Source: Chloromonas sp. AAM2 (Eukaryota > Chlorophyta > Chlorophyceae > Chlamydomonadales > Chlamydomonadaceae). From it: DNA of 17,599 nucleotides. The stretch is from contig QAXH01005418.1 of NCBI GenBank assembly GCA_004335635.1, forward strand, positions 7,077-24,675. Direction: 5' to 3'. The notes under the pieces are model-generated. The model did no database searches. It was not told the origin of the DNA and worked only from the letters and a program-made list of their open reading frames with translations. The translations under genes and the position numbers were made by a program. Below, piece by piece: positions 1-11,500 of the stretch; the stretch's first letter is position 1; each line of letters starts with the position of its first letter.

Positions 1-1
1 G

Positions 2-53
<52 letters not shown>

Positions 54-73
54 TGTGTGTGTGTGTGTGTGTG
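1..73. repeat. GTGC tetranucleotide / GT dinucleotide microsatellite
   Basis: Thirteen GTGC units (1-52) run into about ten GT units (53-73). The array is cut by the window edge, so its full length is unknown. It lies left of the first exon visible in the PACRG-like gene, probably in one of its introns. Confidence 0.95.
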
Positions 74-271
74 ATGTTGACACATCTCAACCTGCGCAGA
101 TGGGACCACATTAGCACCTGTTCACGGGGTCCCTTCACCTGCCCTTCTTTGTCCCGTGCTTAAACACCAGCGCTAAACACAGTTCAGGCCACCGGCTCCC
201 CCAGGCACCTTGTTGTGTGCACATGCAAAGAGCCGTGTTGACTGTCCATTCTGCTGGTGTCTGACCAACAG

Positions 272-1380
272 GTTGTTGCACAGCCATCCCAAGGTGGGCG
301 CGGCCCTGGCGCCGCACCTCAGGCAGCTGCTGCCGCCAGTGGCCCTCATGAAGAGAAACCACTTTGTGGTGCACCTGCCACCACCCTTCTGTGTAAGCTC
401 AGCAGGAAGCTTCACGGGCCGAGGTGCGTGCTACTGTGTGGGTGGCTTGGGCTCTTGTCCTGAACAGAGCAGCAGTGATGTGATGTCAGTAGGGAACGAA
501 GGCTACGTAGAAAAAACTGTCTTTAAAAATCTGTCTCTGGCAGAGCGTGCATCAGGCCGTCTATAAACAGACATGCTGCAGCAAGGTCAGACTTGTGCAG
601 ACGCACACAACTCATCACAGGGCGCAACTCAACTTCTAGGTGTCCAGCAAGTTCACACAGTGAGCCGCAGCCTGGGAAAGGCATGTGACGGTCGGCACAG
701 GGTGTGCCTAGCTGTCACGCACGTCACTGCTAGCTGCTCCGGCTGGCTCTGTCAGCTTTGCCACCCCTTGGACAGTGTCAGTTGTTCAAGGTCCGTTCTT
801 GGTATCATTCTTGTGTGTGCAGGCTTTGCTCCTGAGATGGGTGGGCGCAATTGCCCCGTATGCAACTGTCCCTTGGACAAAGAAATGGATTCCAAGAAGA
901 GGCAAAAGTCTGCGCGGGCTGCGGCCATCAAGAATCCACATCTACTGGAAAACGAGTTGCCGGCCACGTACTCCAGGCATCCTATACAAGGGAGATGGAG
1001 CAAGAAGTGAGTGACCTGGGGGACACAAGCATGTGCAGCTTCTCAATATGAAATGCATGTGCAGTCTGCCGTTTGTGATCATGGCTTCCCGCACACTGTG
1101 CATTTGATATTCTGGCCAGGTTGCGAATGAGAGTGTTGGGTGCATTACCTGAGGCATAAGAACGTCTCCAAATATTTCCCTTGTTGTCTGACGCACTGCA
1201 AACCCCACAACCATATGGCCCTTTCTCACCGACTTCTGCGTGGCTGCCTTGTTCAGATACGTTTTAGAGGACCTGATCAGAGATACCTTGGACCTGCTGG
1301 TGGAGAAAGGTGGCAAGAAAGCACTGGCTGCCGTGACAGCGTTCATCCCTGCCTTCAGCTACTACAATCCTAGAGACTGA
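272..1380 (+). CDS. 3' exons of a PACRG-like (parkin co-regulated gene family) protein, partial
   Basis: Three exons with matching phases: 272-390, 823-1006, 1257-1380 (stop TGA). The start lies left of the window. The first exon encodes HPKVGAALAPHLRQLLP, which resembles the PACRG helix around VGKALVPYYRQILP. The last encodes LEDLIRDTLDLLVEKGG followed by AAVTAFIPAFSYYN, resembling the PACRG C-terminus (DLIQETLEAFERYGGEDAF and what follows). PACRG is an inner-junction protein of ciliary doublet microtubules; that role is known for the family and inferred here. Odd: the middle exon adds about 60 basic residues with a CPVCNCP motif that I do not know from PACRG. The 390/391 donor (GTGTAA) is chosen over GTAAGC at 393 only because it fits the phase of the next exon. 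The 391-822 intron shows nothing else. An alternative is another HEAT/ARM-type protein; the family call is a remembered similarity, not a search. Confidence 0.5.
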
Positions 1381-2536
1381 ACATGCGCCGTCTTGTGGCC
1401 TGACTCTTAATTGGTGACCTTGTGACCAGTGAAAGCATACGAGCTCGTGCTTTGGGCAAGCATCGGTGACTAACAGCGGGCAGGGTGAACTGCTTGTAAA
1501 GTCTCAAGTGTGCGCCCATACCAAGGCCCATACAACGCCTTACACATTGGGCAGGCAATGCCACACCAGAGCAAGGTGCTCACACGGTGCATCATGGACA
1601 CCAGTAGTTGGACAAAAAAACTGTCCCAGAAGTGGACAGGTGCACTGTATCGATCACTCAACACAACCACCACACGCAACCACACTGGTCCCAGTGCCAC
1701 TCTCCCAAACTGTCCCAGAACCGGCAAGCTTTTTTTCCAGAGGCTAGCACTGGGCAGACGCAATACACACAGGCAGACGATCATCCAAGCCAATGTAAAG
1801 TACCGGTTACTGTGTACTGTTACAGCTGTTTGTATTTGCATGTTGATGGTTGTGTGCTGGAAGCAGATGTTGGGTGCATGCAGAAATCTGCTGACTCAGT
1901 GCGTCAGGCGAATCAGCAAAACCCTTGCACTGCCATTCAAATGAAGCCATGCAGAGCGAACAATTTGCATAGTCAAACGGTGTCCAAGCATACTAAAAGC
2001 AAAGGGGCGGCTCGCCAGTGCGAGGGCCGACGGGGTTGACAGTAATGACGTGAATTTTCACGGACCAATGAAAATCACGCGATGCCAGAATGTGCACCGA
2101 CCAGACCGTCAAAGCGCAGGGCTGCAGCTGTAACAAACACATGCAAGTCACAGCAGTAGTGCCGTGGCAATTTCGCAAGGCCTGGGCAGGAAAAGTTGGA
2201 CATGGCGCGGAAAGAAACGGGCGGGGCTGGAATTAGTGCACATCCTGCATTGGACTGCTAACCGGCAGCATATTATGCATTTATGGCGCATTTGTGATGC
2301 ACGGCCCGGTTCTTAGGCCTGATCCGTGAGCCGCCTTCTACCGCGTGGCCCAGCCCAGAGAGAGCGGCATTTGGCCCATGCGAGCCTCGTCTCTGTCTGT
2401 CACTGCGATACTACATTGTTATCTGTTCTTGCTTGCTGCGCGCTAGTTGAGACAACCCGTGAAAAAAAGTAGCTTCCGTGCCCTCCGGTTTAGCCCAGGT
2501 ACAAATACCCGGCGCCTTCGCAACAGGTTCGTCCTC
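1381..2536. other. intergenic region between the PACRG-like gene and the WRKY-type gene
   Basis: Several overlapping open frames up to about 144 codons occur here on both strands, but none has protein-like composition, coherent splice sites or a recognisable motif, so I treat them as chance. The region should hold the 3' UTR of the left gene and the promoter of the right one. No convincing TATA box or binding site was found. Confidence 0.6.
1495..1499 (+). terminator. possible TGTAA polyadenylation signal
   Basis: TGTAA lies about 115 bases behind the stop at 1380. TGTAA is the usual nuclear poly(A) signal of chlorophyte algae. The pentamer is short and occurs elsewhere by chance (for example near 1794), so position is the only support. 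Confidence 0.35.
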
Positions 2537-5500
2537 ATGTCGGAAGCAGATGCCCTCATTGCTTGGTATGCATTCGTGCTTGATCCATACGCAGGTTATC
2601 ATCGTTCACGGCCTGCGTCCAAGACAACCAAAAGTAGGTTAAATGCTTGGCCAAAATTATGCACCTGCATGGCATGCAATGCTCCGTTGGCACTGGTTGC
2701 TTAACTTATACATTATTGTCTGCCTGCCTGCGCGCCTGCAGTGCCTAAGGTGGCGATTGAGCCCAATTCGCAGACATGCAGCTGTTGCCAGCAGACGGGC
2801 ATCACCATGAGGTATGTCACCCTGACTGCACTTCTGCGCAAGCTACCAAGGACCTGGACAGCCAAGGAAAGCGTCACACAACAGCAGCAGGAGGACTACG
2901 ATTCGCTAATGGAGCGTCTGGAAATCATTGATCAACTAGGTGAGCCTAGCTGCAGACAGCTGCAGGGCACTGCAGGACACTGCAGGGCAGCTGCAGGGCA
3001 CTGCAGGACAGCTGCAGGGCACTGCATGGCATGGCCACTGACTTGTGAAACACAGCTGTAAGTGATTCGCCTTCAGACCCCTCGCCTTCAGGCCCCTCGC
3101 CTTCAGATGCCTGCTCCATGGTGCAAGCAGCTGCATGACTGTATCACCATAGCAGGATGGCGCAGGTGTGAGAAGTCCTCGTTGTTGCGTGCCCTGCTTA
3201 CATGCAAGTGCAAGGTTTGCATGCTGACTCTGCTTCATGTATACAGCGGAGCGTGAAGACTCTGCACAGCTGGTGTGCACGTCCTGCTACAACTACAAGA
3301 GTCTCCACCACAAGTGGAGGGAGCTCGCACCCACCAGTACTACTGGCCGCCCAGCTGTGGTGAGTGACTAAAGGTCGTCTTGGTGTCTCATCCAGAAGGC
3401 ATACATGTGAGTGCGTATGACGTGAACGGACAGGAGAATGGAGCTGACAGGAGGAAACTGTTGATTTGATTTCTGAAGCTGTCGGTCAATCTTCCACCAT
3501 CCTTCTAGGTCAACCTGTCGGTCTAGGTGAAACATGATACTGCAGGATTGTGCCTGCAACCGGCTTCAAGCTGGCCCTCATGTGTCTGCCTGGTGACACA
3601 TCTGCAGGCCCGAAGCATGCTGAACAGAATTCCAGATGACGGCTACCGGTAAGTAGGCCTGGGTTCACCACAAACAGTAGCATATCTTATTGCACCGCAG
3701 GTCACTTCTTTATGGTCAATGTCACTTCTTTATGGTCATGCATGTAGCCTGTGTGGTTTGTATGCTAGTGCATACAAGACACCTGTCATATCTGATGCAG
3801 ATGCGTCCTTCAGTCAGACGTATCCCAGTTTTACATCATGCTTGCAGCACAGTGCAGCCACTGCTTGCGTTTTGATGGATGCACGTGCACAGGTGGCAGA
3901 AACGTGGCAGCACAAGGATCAAGGACAGCACCCTTCGCCGGTACTCATACCATTGCACACATCCTGGCTGCCCATGTGTCAAGACCGTAGAGCGGCTCAA
4001 GGACACAGATGAGCTACTGGTCAGCTACGGGCCCGGCGACCACAACCACGACCCGCCCATTTCCGGCCACATTGATGACAGCGCCCTGAATGATGACGGG
4101 GAGCAAGACCAAGCCTACGATCAGGTTGAGGGTGGCGCATGGGATGGCGATCAGGGTGGCATGGACGAGGGGCAGGAAGGATTGGCCCAGGATATGACAG
4201 AACAAGTGGATGGATTGGAGCAAGAGCCGCCTGCATGGAATGGGCGCGCCACTGGGCTCAGTGTGCTTCAGCACCCAGTGCTGGCCAACCATCCGTTCCT
4301 GCTGCAACGCAAGGTGAGATTGGTTGCTGAACAGGGCTACGGCGAGCGATTGCAAGATTGGAACTCTTGTTAGTCAAGAGCTATGGGAGAGGGCGGCAGC
4401 GGCATGGTGTGCGCCAAAGATGGTGGTGCAAGCTAAGCCTCAAAGTTTTGACACTTAGCCGCATTCCACTGTTGATTGCAGTGATTCAATCTGAGCAGCT
4501 GAGCGCGGATCAATGCAGGCATGTGTGAGGGTGTTCAGCAGGTGAAGAATAAGGCATGGCACTTGACTGGCTGAGATGCAGGCCATGTGCCCGACCAGTG
4601 ACTTGTGCATGTCATACTGACTGCTTGCATATACATTCGTTTGCGGTCTGCAGGTGATCCAACCTCCTGAAGACGGTTACAAGTGAGCGCGGCTGAAGCC
4701 GGGCCAGGCATGCTGGAAGGAGTGTTTCCTCAGTAGTCTTTCAGACCGCAGTTCAGCAAAGCCCACGCGGCGTCATCTGCTGTTGAACTGGTCTGAATTG
4801 TTGAAGACGTATGCATATGATGGTTTGATGCCGTATGTGGTGCAGGTGGCGCAAGCGCGGCAGCATTCCCATCCGTGGCCATGCGCACCCCCGCTGGTAC
4901 TACCAGTGCACCCACCCCGGCTGCCCCGCCAAGAAGGCCATGGACCGCAGCACTGACGACGAGCAGGCCATGGTCATCACTTACTATGGGGGAGACCACA
5001 CGCACGACCCCGCTTTCCCCAGCTTTGCCAACCCACCCCAGGCTCAGCCAGCTGTCCCCCTGCAACAGCGCGGTAAGAGGAGTCCGGGGCAACTTGAGAA
5101 TGTTCAGGTATGGAGCCACACAAAACTTCACAACGGCAGTTAAGTGTTCTCAAATTTTGGGGTTGTAAGTGTCCTCAAAGTTTGGCAGGTACATGTACAT
5201 GGCTGTGCTATGTTTTTAACAGGTCCTCAAAGTTTGGAGTTGTTTCAAGCCTGTGCTGATGCATGAGGCATGCTTTCCAAGTTGCCCCGACCTCCTCTTA
5301 TGCTGGTTTTCACACTTTTAAGGACATGTTTTACTGTCTGCCAGTCTGCAAGGACACGTTTTACTGTCTGCCAATCGTGCCAGATGTAGTATCACCATGT
5401 GCTGCGCACACCATATCTGTTTACACATAAAATTCACCTCTCTGCTGTACCTGTTTCCGTATTCGTAGATTCACACAGCTATGAGCCAGCGCAACCCATC

Positions 5501-8500
5501 CAGGAGACTGCCACAGTGAAGGAAGAGTATCCACTGGAGGAGTACGAGGTATGGCAGAGTGCCTGACGCGTCCTCACACAATCCCAGTTGTCACCCCATG
5601 TGCACGTTTCGGTGATCGCGAGCTTTGCATCTTGCACGCTGCTATAGATCACCACACACACTATGCACACACGCTATGCAGGAGGAGGATGTGAATGTGG
5701 GAGTGGCCTGCACAGCGCCTCTACAAGATACGGCGTTGCCATCCGCAGCGCCCGACCGCGCCCTGCTGTCGCGCACGTGCTGCTGCTGCAACCAGTCTGA
5801 GGGAGGCACAAAGCAGGTAATTCTCGCTTCAACTGTTCGTACTCAAGTGTTTTGCTCAGTCAACTAACTGGAACATGTGCTGGTCATTTAACCCAGTCAC
5901 GTGACGGACACGGGACAGAGTTGTGCATGTGTTCAGATGGCTTGCAGTTAGGCGAACACACCATACCTATATATATATATATATATACCTATGTATACGC
6001 CTACCAGATGTAAGTCTCATCTGTGCTTGTGTCTGATGGCCTGCAGTCTTTTGAATGCCAGGCTGATGATTTGATTACGTGGTGATCTCTGCACTGATGT
6101 TTCAGCGCTGACTGGCCTGCTTGTCCCTCAGGTGTCCCTGCCTGCCCTGATGCACCACGCAAGTGTGGGCTGGTCGGCCAAGGACTTTGTCACACAGACA
6201 CAGCAGGATAAGTATGATGACCTGATGAACCGCCTGGACGCAATACAGGAGCAAGGTGGGCCACTGTCAGGCCAGGCTAAGCATACCTGTGCTTCACGTA
6301 ACCTCTGCATCCTCCGCATACACAATTCTATTGCATCAGCCAGCCACATTGTAATGGGCAAGCAGTATGTCATGCCACGCACGTGTTCATGTGCAAAGAA
6401 CCAACAAAGTGGCAGTGCCCAGGCTCACACTGCAAGATTTGATGTAGGATTTCAAGTTTGGCCCACACTCTGCAGGCCCACGCGACATTGACGACGGTGC
6501 TCTTTCCGTGTGCACGCCTTGCTTCAACTTCAAGCGCTTGCACCACACGTGGAGGGACGTCAAGCCACAAAGAACTGTGGACGCTTCCAAATCCAGGGTG
6601 AGAGCACGATTAGTGTGTTGTTGCATAGCCCAGTCCGGCCTGGTTGGACAGGGTGGTGACATGCGAGATGGTTTGGGCAGCAACATCGAACTACGGACCA
6701 AGGCGAGGCAGCACACTGGGCCAGGACGTTCATCAGATTAGAAGTTTGGTATGCAAGTCAACGAGTAGAACTCGACGAGCGATCATGTGTGGTGTTGGTG
6801 TGCAGGCAGAGAGCCATATCACACGTTCTCTTTGGCTGGCTACATGTTTTGTTGTCCATGCATTTGGTGCTGCGCAGGTACTGCCCAGTCTGTCTGGCGC
6901 AGGCGTAAGGTATGTGTGTGTGTTGCGTGAGAACCTCCGTGCCATAGTGGCATCTGATTTGAGTGTCAGTGGCTATGAATTGTTGGTAAAGACAGCCTTG
7001 CCAAATGATGTGTCTTGGTTGTGCAGTCAGCCAGTGTCAGCGGCATTAGATGACCCCTTCCCATGCCTGCGCACACAATGTTGCATTATGCAGCGCATTT
7101 CGCCCCACGTCAAGAACTTCCTGCTGGTCTGTGCACTCAGGCTTGCCACCGCCGGCCAGCAGGCCCGCAAGCACGCCCGGCCAGACTACCGCACACACTC
7201 CCCACACGACCTACCCACCTACCACACCATCCCCGACCCCAACATGCACCCGCTTCCCACCCTGAACGGCATGCATGGGCGCAGCACTGATCTTGGAGAG
7301 GAGGATCTGAGCAATGCGCATGTCCACAACGGCGACAACCCTTCGACAGCACTGCCAGCCACTGTGCCTGTGGCTCGTGTAAGGGGCAAGCGCAGCCCGG
7401 CAGGTGCGATTCAGGGAAGAAGCTATTAGTCAAACTAGGGGTATGTGTGCGCATGTAGCTAGTGTGCTCGGGGGACACTTGTAACTTGAGTTAATGCATG
7501 CACCTGGAGTGTGCCTTATAGAGGCAAATACGTACTAAAGCGGCTGATTCAATGATTACCAGATGAAGCAGAACTGGCACATGGCCTTGTCCAGCGGATC
7601 AGGCAGAAGACTGGGGTGCACCTTGGCATCACCTTTTATAGCTGACTTTTCTGCAAGAGTACGAACACATGACATTGCCCAGTAGACAAACAAGCAAGGC
7701 AACTCATGCACCTTGGCATCACCCTCTAGTTGTTCCGTCATGGCGCAGGAAGCCGGCAGGACCTCATCCGAGACGCATCCGATGAGTTCGAGTATGAGGT
7801 GGGCTGCTCCCAGCTAGGTACAAGCAGCAGATATTCACGGGCCCACCGTCCCTACAGTGTCCAACGATGCAACTCAACCATTTCACTGAATCACCATGCA
7901 CAACAGATGCTGGATTGGCAAACAATTCTACCACAACCCAATCATAAACCTCAACCAGCATGAACAACATAGGACCGCCCAATCACCAGCAGGGTTGGCA
8001 ACAGCTGCGTTTGTGCGTTTGCCCGCTGCAGTTGCCTGGCTCGAGCGGAACCCGTCGGACCGCCAGCCTGTCCAAGACGTGCAGCTGCTGCAACCAGACG
8101 GAGAGCACCAAGCGTCAGATCTCGATCGTGGCGCTGCTCAACAAGCTGCCCACCAGCTGGGCAACCAAGGAGAGGGTCACGGAGCTGGAGCAGGCGGAAT
8201 ATGATGACCTGGTCACCAGACTGCAGGATATCCGGGCAAGAGGTAAGACAGTACACAGCTTAGGCCTACCAGGATAAGTCCAGTTCACCAAGGGAGGTCC
8301 GCCTTCTGTTCACTTCCGCATCAGGCCCTCCACACATGCCTGCACAATCAAGGTTGGCTTTGAGGTTCATATGCGGCTAGCGATCAGGCTCTCTATCCAT
8401 GTCTACAGTTCTGTACGCTTAATCTGTGTATAGGCATGCTGACCGTGTTAGTTGAGTGAATGCAGTCCAGTTGTTCTTTCTTTTTTGTGCCCTTCCTCCA

Positions 8501-11500
8501 GGTCGGCGTGAAATTGATGACGGTGCGCTGTCCGTGTGCACTTCCTGCTACAACTACAAGAGCCTGCACCACAAGTGGCGCGAGCCCACCCTCAAGTCGA
8601 CACGCCGGGACATGGAGGCGCCGCCCAGGCCGGGCACCAAACGCATGGCGCGCGTGAGTGACACAGCCACCGGGTGATGCGGACCTCATGCACCACAGTG
8701 TAGGCAAGCAAGGTCGCGCTTTAGATGGTCAGATTGTTAATCCAGAGAACGGCATTTGGACATGATGTCTGGCGTGATTACACAGCATAAAACGTACGAC
8801 CTTCCTTGCACACACCTATGTGTTTGCAGCGCCCTGCCCTTTCCACCACCACTATTCCAGCCTTGATGCCATTTCTTTCTGCCAGCGCCTTACGTAGGGA
8901 AAGGGCCAAAATCAGTGCCACATGGTCATGACCTGCCTTGTGCACTGCAGCGCCCCACCCTGTCCACCACCTGCTGCTCCTGCGGGCTCACGGACTGCAA
9001 GAAGCAGGCCTCCCTGTCCACCCTGCGGCGCAACATGGACAAGACCTGGTCGGCCAAGATCAACATCACAGAGGAGGAACAGGAGGACTATGAAACCCTG
9101 CTGGCACGGCTGGATGAGATACAGGACCAAGGCAAGCGGGGTTTCATGTGCATGTGGCTTGTCGATGGTGGACATGGCAGCATGACTACACCCGCGGCTC
9201 CTCTGATGTAACTCTCAGCCACCCCAGGCGTCTTGTAATGGTGCAAGGTCTGAGCCTGGCTGTTCACATAACTTGTCCACCAGCTGGGTTGGGTGTGCAG
9301 GCAAAACTGCCAGGATACGTTGATATGATCATTCTGCATTTCGCGTCTCCAGGGATGTGATGCATGTGATACCTGCGCAACTCCATGCGGTCCATGTCTG
9401 TGTCACAATGCTATTTCTGGCTCGCATCCATGCAGGTCTCCCAGATGGCAGGGACCCATCGCTCTGCAAGTCCTGCTACGACTACAAGCGCATCCACCTC
9501 AAGTGGAAGATGCCCAAGCACAAGGTCAGTGCATTAACGAGCACGAGGATGCTCAGGAATCATGTGAACACGGACATGACATTTCAGACTATGAACGGCA
9601 ACAAGCAAGGGGGAGAGACAGCTTGGCTTTGCAGAGCCTGCAATGGTGATTCAAGTATGCACAGCTGTCCCAGCCTCAGCCCTCTGGATGTTGCTTTGGA
9701 CCTTTGAATAGATATGTGCTGGTTCCTTGCAAATTCTCAACGGCATTTTGCAACTGCCTCTGCCCCTTTGCAGCCGGTGGACGAGGCTCAGCTTGCGAGT
9801 TTCAGGTGCGTTGACTGACAGCACACCATGACTCAATGCTTAAGCGAAGTTTGCCTTGGTCGCTGTGCATGTAATCAGTGCCAAAACGCCCGAGTTTCGG
9901 TTGGCAGAGCGCACATGAGTCCACTGTGGCGTGCTTCACGATGCACTTGGGCCATGTGTGTGTGCGCGTGCATGCCATAAAGAGTGCCTGTTGGCGTTTC
10001 ACTGCACAGGAAGCCCATAGGTGGCATCACCAAGCCGAAGAGGAGTGGCAGACCGCCTGTTGTGCACCAGCAGCACACACCGCTTGACTGCCTGCCCCGC
10101 ACTGTGTTGGACCTATCTGATGGCCAGGCAAATGGAGGTGGAGGTGTGGGTCGATTGTACCAAGAAGCCAAGCGCAGTGGCTCAGCACTTGCGCCTACCG
10201 CGTCGGCCCCAATTCAACTGGTGGCATCACGTGGTGAGTTGGATGCAGAAAAATGCAGTATAACCCTGCTTGTTGTTCTTGGTCAATTGTGGCTCGCAAA
10301 TCACGCAATTGCATAGGGGTAGACGCAGCTGACAACAAGCTGACAAGCGCACCATCTCAACAGGCCACTTGTTCTGTCACACGCAGTACAATTTAGAAGG
10401 TCAATTAATGTAGCGTGCGATAGGTGCTGCAAAGATGTCGATTCACGCATGTGCAGCAGACACCGTGACAGTTTTCCCTATTCAACACGCACTTGTCTCA
10501 CCATGCCGACTTCCAAACGAAGATTGCAAATCCGCTAACATTCAAGGTGTCAGACAATCCTCGCACATCCCATCACACCAACTCGCACCAACACCTCCCT
10601 GCGCTGCTGTGGACTATTTTGCTCTCGTTTCGTGAAGTGGCCTACGCTGTGATCTCATCTTTGATTTGGCTAAGTTTGTTTTTGCAGGCTATGGCAACGT
10701 ATCAAGATGCGAATTTACTTGTCGTGCTGTGCAAAACCCAAGTGTGTGCAAAACCCACGTACCAAACACTCACCGTTGCAGCACTTGCTACGCCATGTGT
10801 GACTGCGTGCAGCGGTCCGCACCAAGCCTACCACATCACACGAGCCAGTACAGGAGATTTCAGAGGCATGGACAGCCCCTCAGCCTCTGCCAGACTACCC
10901 GGCAGGGCCTCATGAGGAGCAGGGCACGGTGTACGAAACTACACAAGGCTATGAGGCAGAGCCTGGGTACGAGGCTGCTGAAGATGACTATGGGGCAGAG
11001 TATGAGGAAGTTGGAGCGTATGAGGTGCCCCAGGAGTATGAGGAGGCACAAGGCTATGAGGCAGCACAGGGCTACGACGCTGGGCAACAGTATGAAGCAG
11101 AACAAGGCTACGAGGCTGAGCCTGGCGACATGGTTGATGCTGGCGAGGTAGGTTGCTGGGTAATAGTAGGACGAGTTTGCGGCAGGTGTTAATGACTTGC
11201 TTGTCACAACACAGCCTGATGCTTGATGACACCATCACATGTCAGTACGGTCACCAGAGGCACAGCCTGAGAGACAAGGCACCAGGGTTTCAACTCAAGG
11301 GCCCTCTCTGGCCAGAGTGTAACTCAGGCGTGCTCCTATGGCCACTGCAGCAGGTGAGTCGTGGTTCACAAACTGCATTGCTTGGTTGGTTGGCGCAGTA
11401 CGGCGTCATGCCCACACGTGTATTGCTCCCTCCCGACCCCTGCAGGCAGCTGGCGCTGTGGATGAGGAGCCAGCCAATGACGAGGAGTGGGAGCTGTGGG

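Larger units (their letters stand above)
2742..3359 (+). other. R1: first copy of the Cys4 'R' domain (exons 2-3)
   Basis: Residues 45-122. Exon 2 (2742-2939) carries the TCSCCQQT knuckle, then W-T-A-K-E-S-V-T and a helix-like stretch with Y-D-S-L-M-E-R-L. Exon 3 (3247-3359) carries the second knuckle CTSCYNYKSLHHKW. Spacing is C-x2-C-x60-C-x2-C. The intron (2940-3246) follows the helical part in phase 1, the same place as in R2-R4. The first half is uninterrupted, as in R3 and R4 and unlike R2. No family known to me has this spacing; zinc binding is inferred from the paired CxxC motifs. Confidence 0.8.

Noticed and set aside
851..1006. Alternative frame with KVCAGCGHQESTSTGKR, which looked like another CxxC knuckle
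   Set aside because: It has no second knuckle or WSAK-like motif, and its phase does not join the terminal exon. The CPVCNCP frame joins on both sides.
1510..2039. Overlapping plus-strand frames of about 143-144 codons
   Set aside because: Composition is that of random sequence, no motif, no supporting splice sites, and two frames overlap fully.
10688..10810. Cys-rich open frame behind a strong TTTTTGCAG acceptor (CEFTCRAVQNPSVCK and CSTCYAMCDC)
   Set aside because: Phase fits exon 20, but this frame continues into a basic, unlikely reading of the Tyr/Glu exon, and no good donor allows it as a cassette. The 10813 acceptor gives the acidic frame and matches the L2 linker.
10929..11238. Open frames on the opposite strand of the Tyr/Glu exon
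   Set aside because: They are shadows of the repeat; the plus-strand frame alone joins to exon 20 and to the C-terminal exon.
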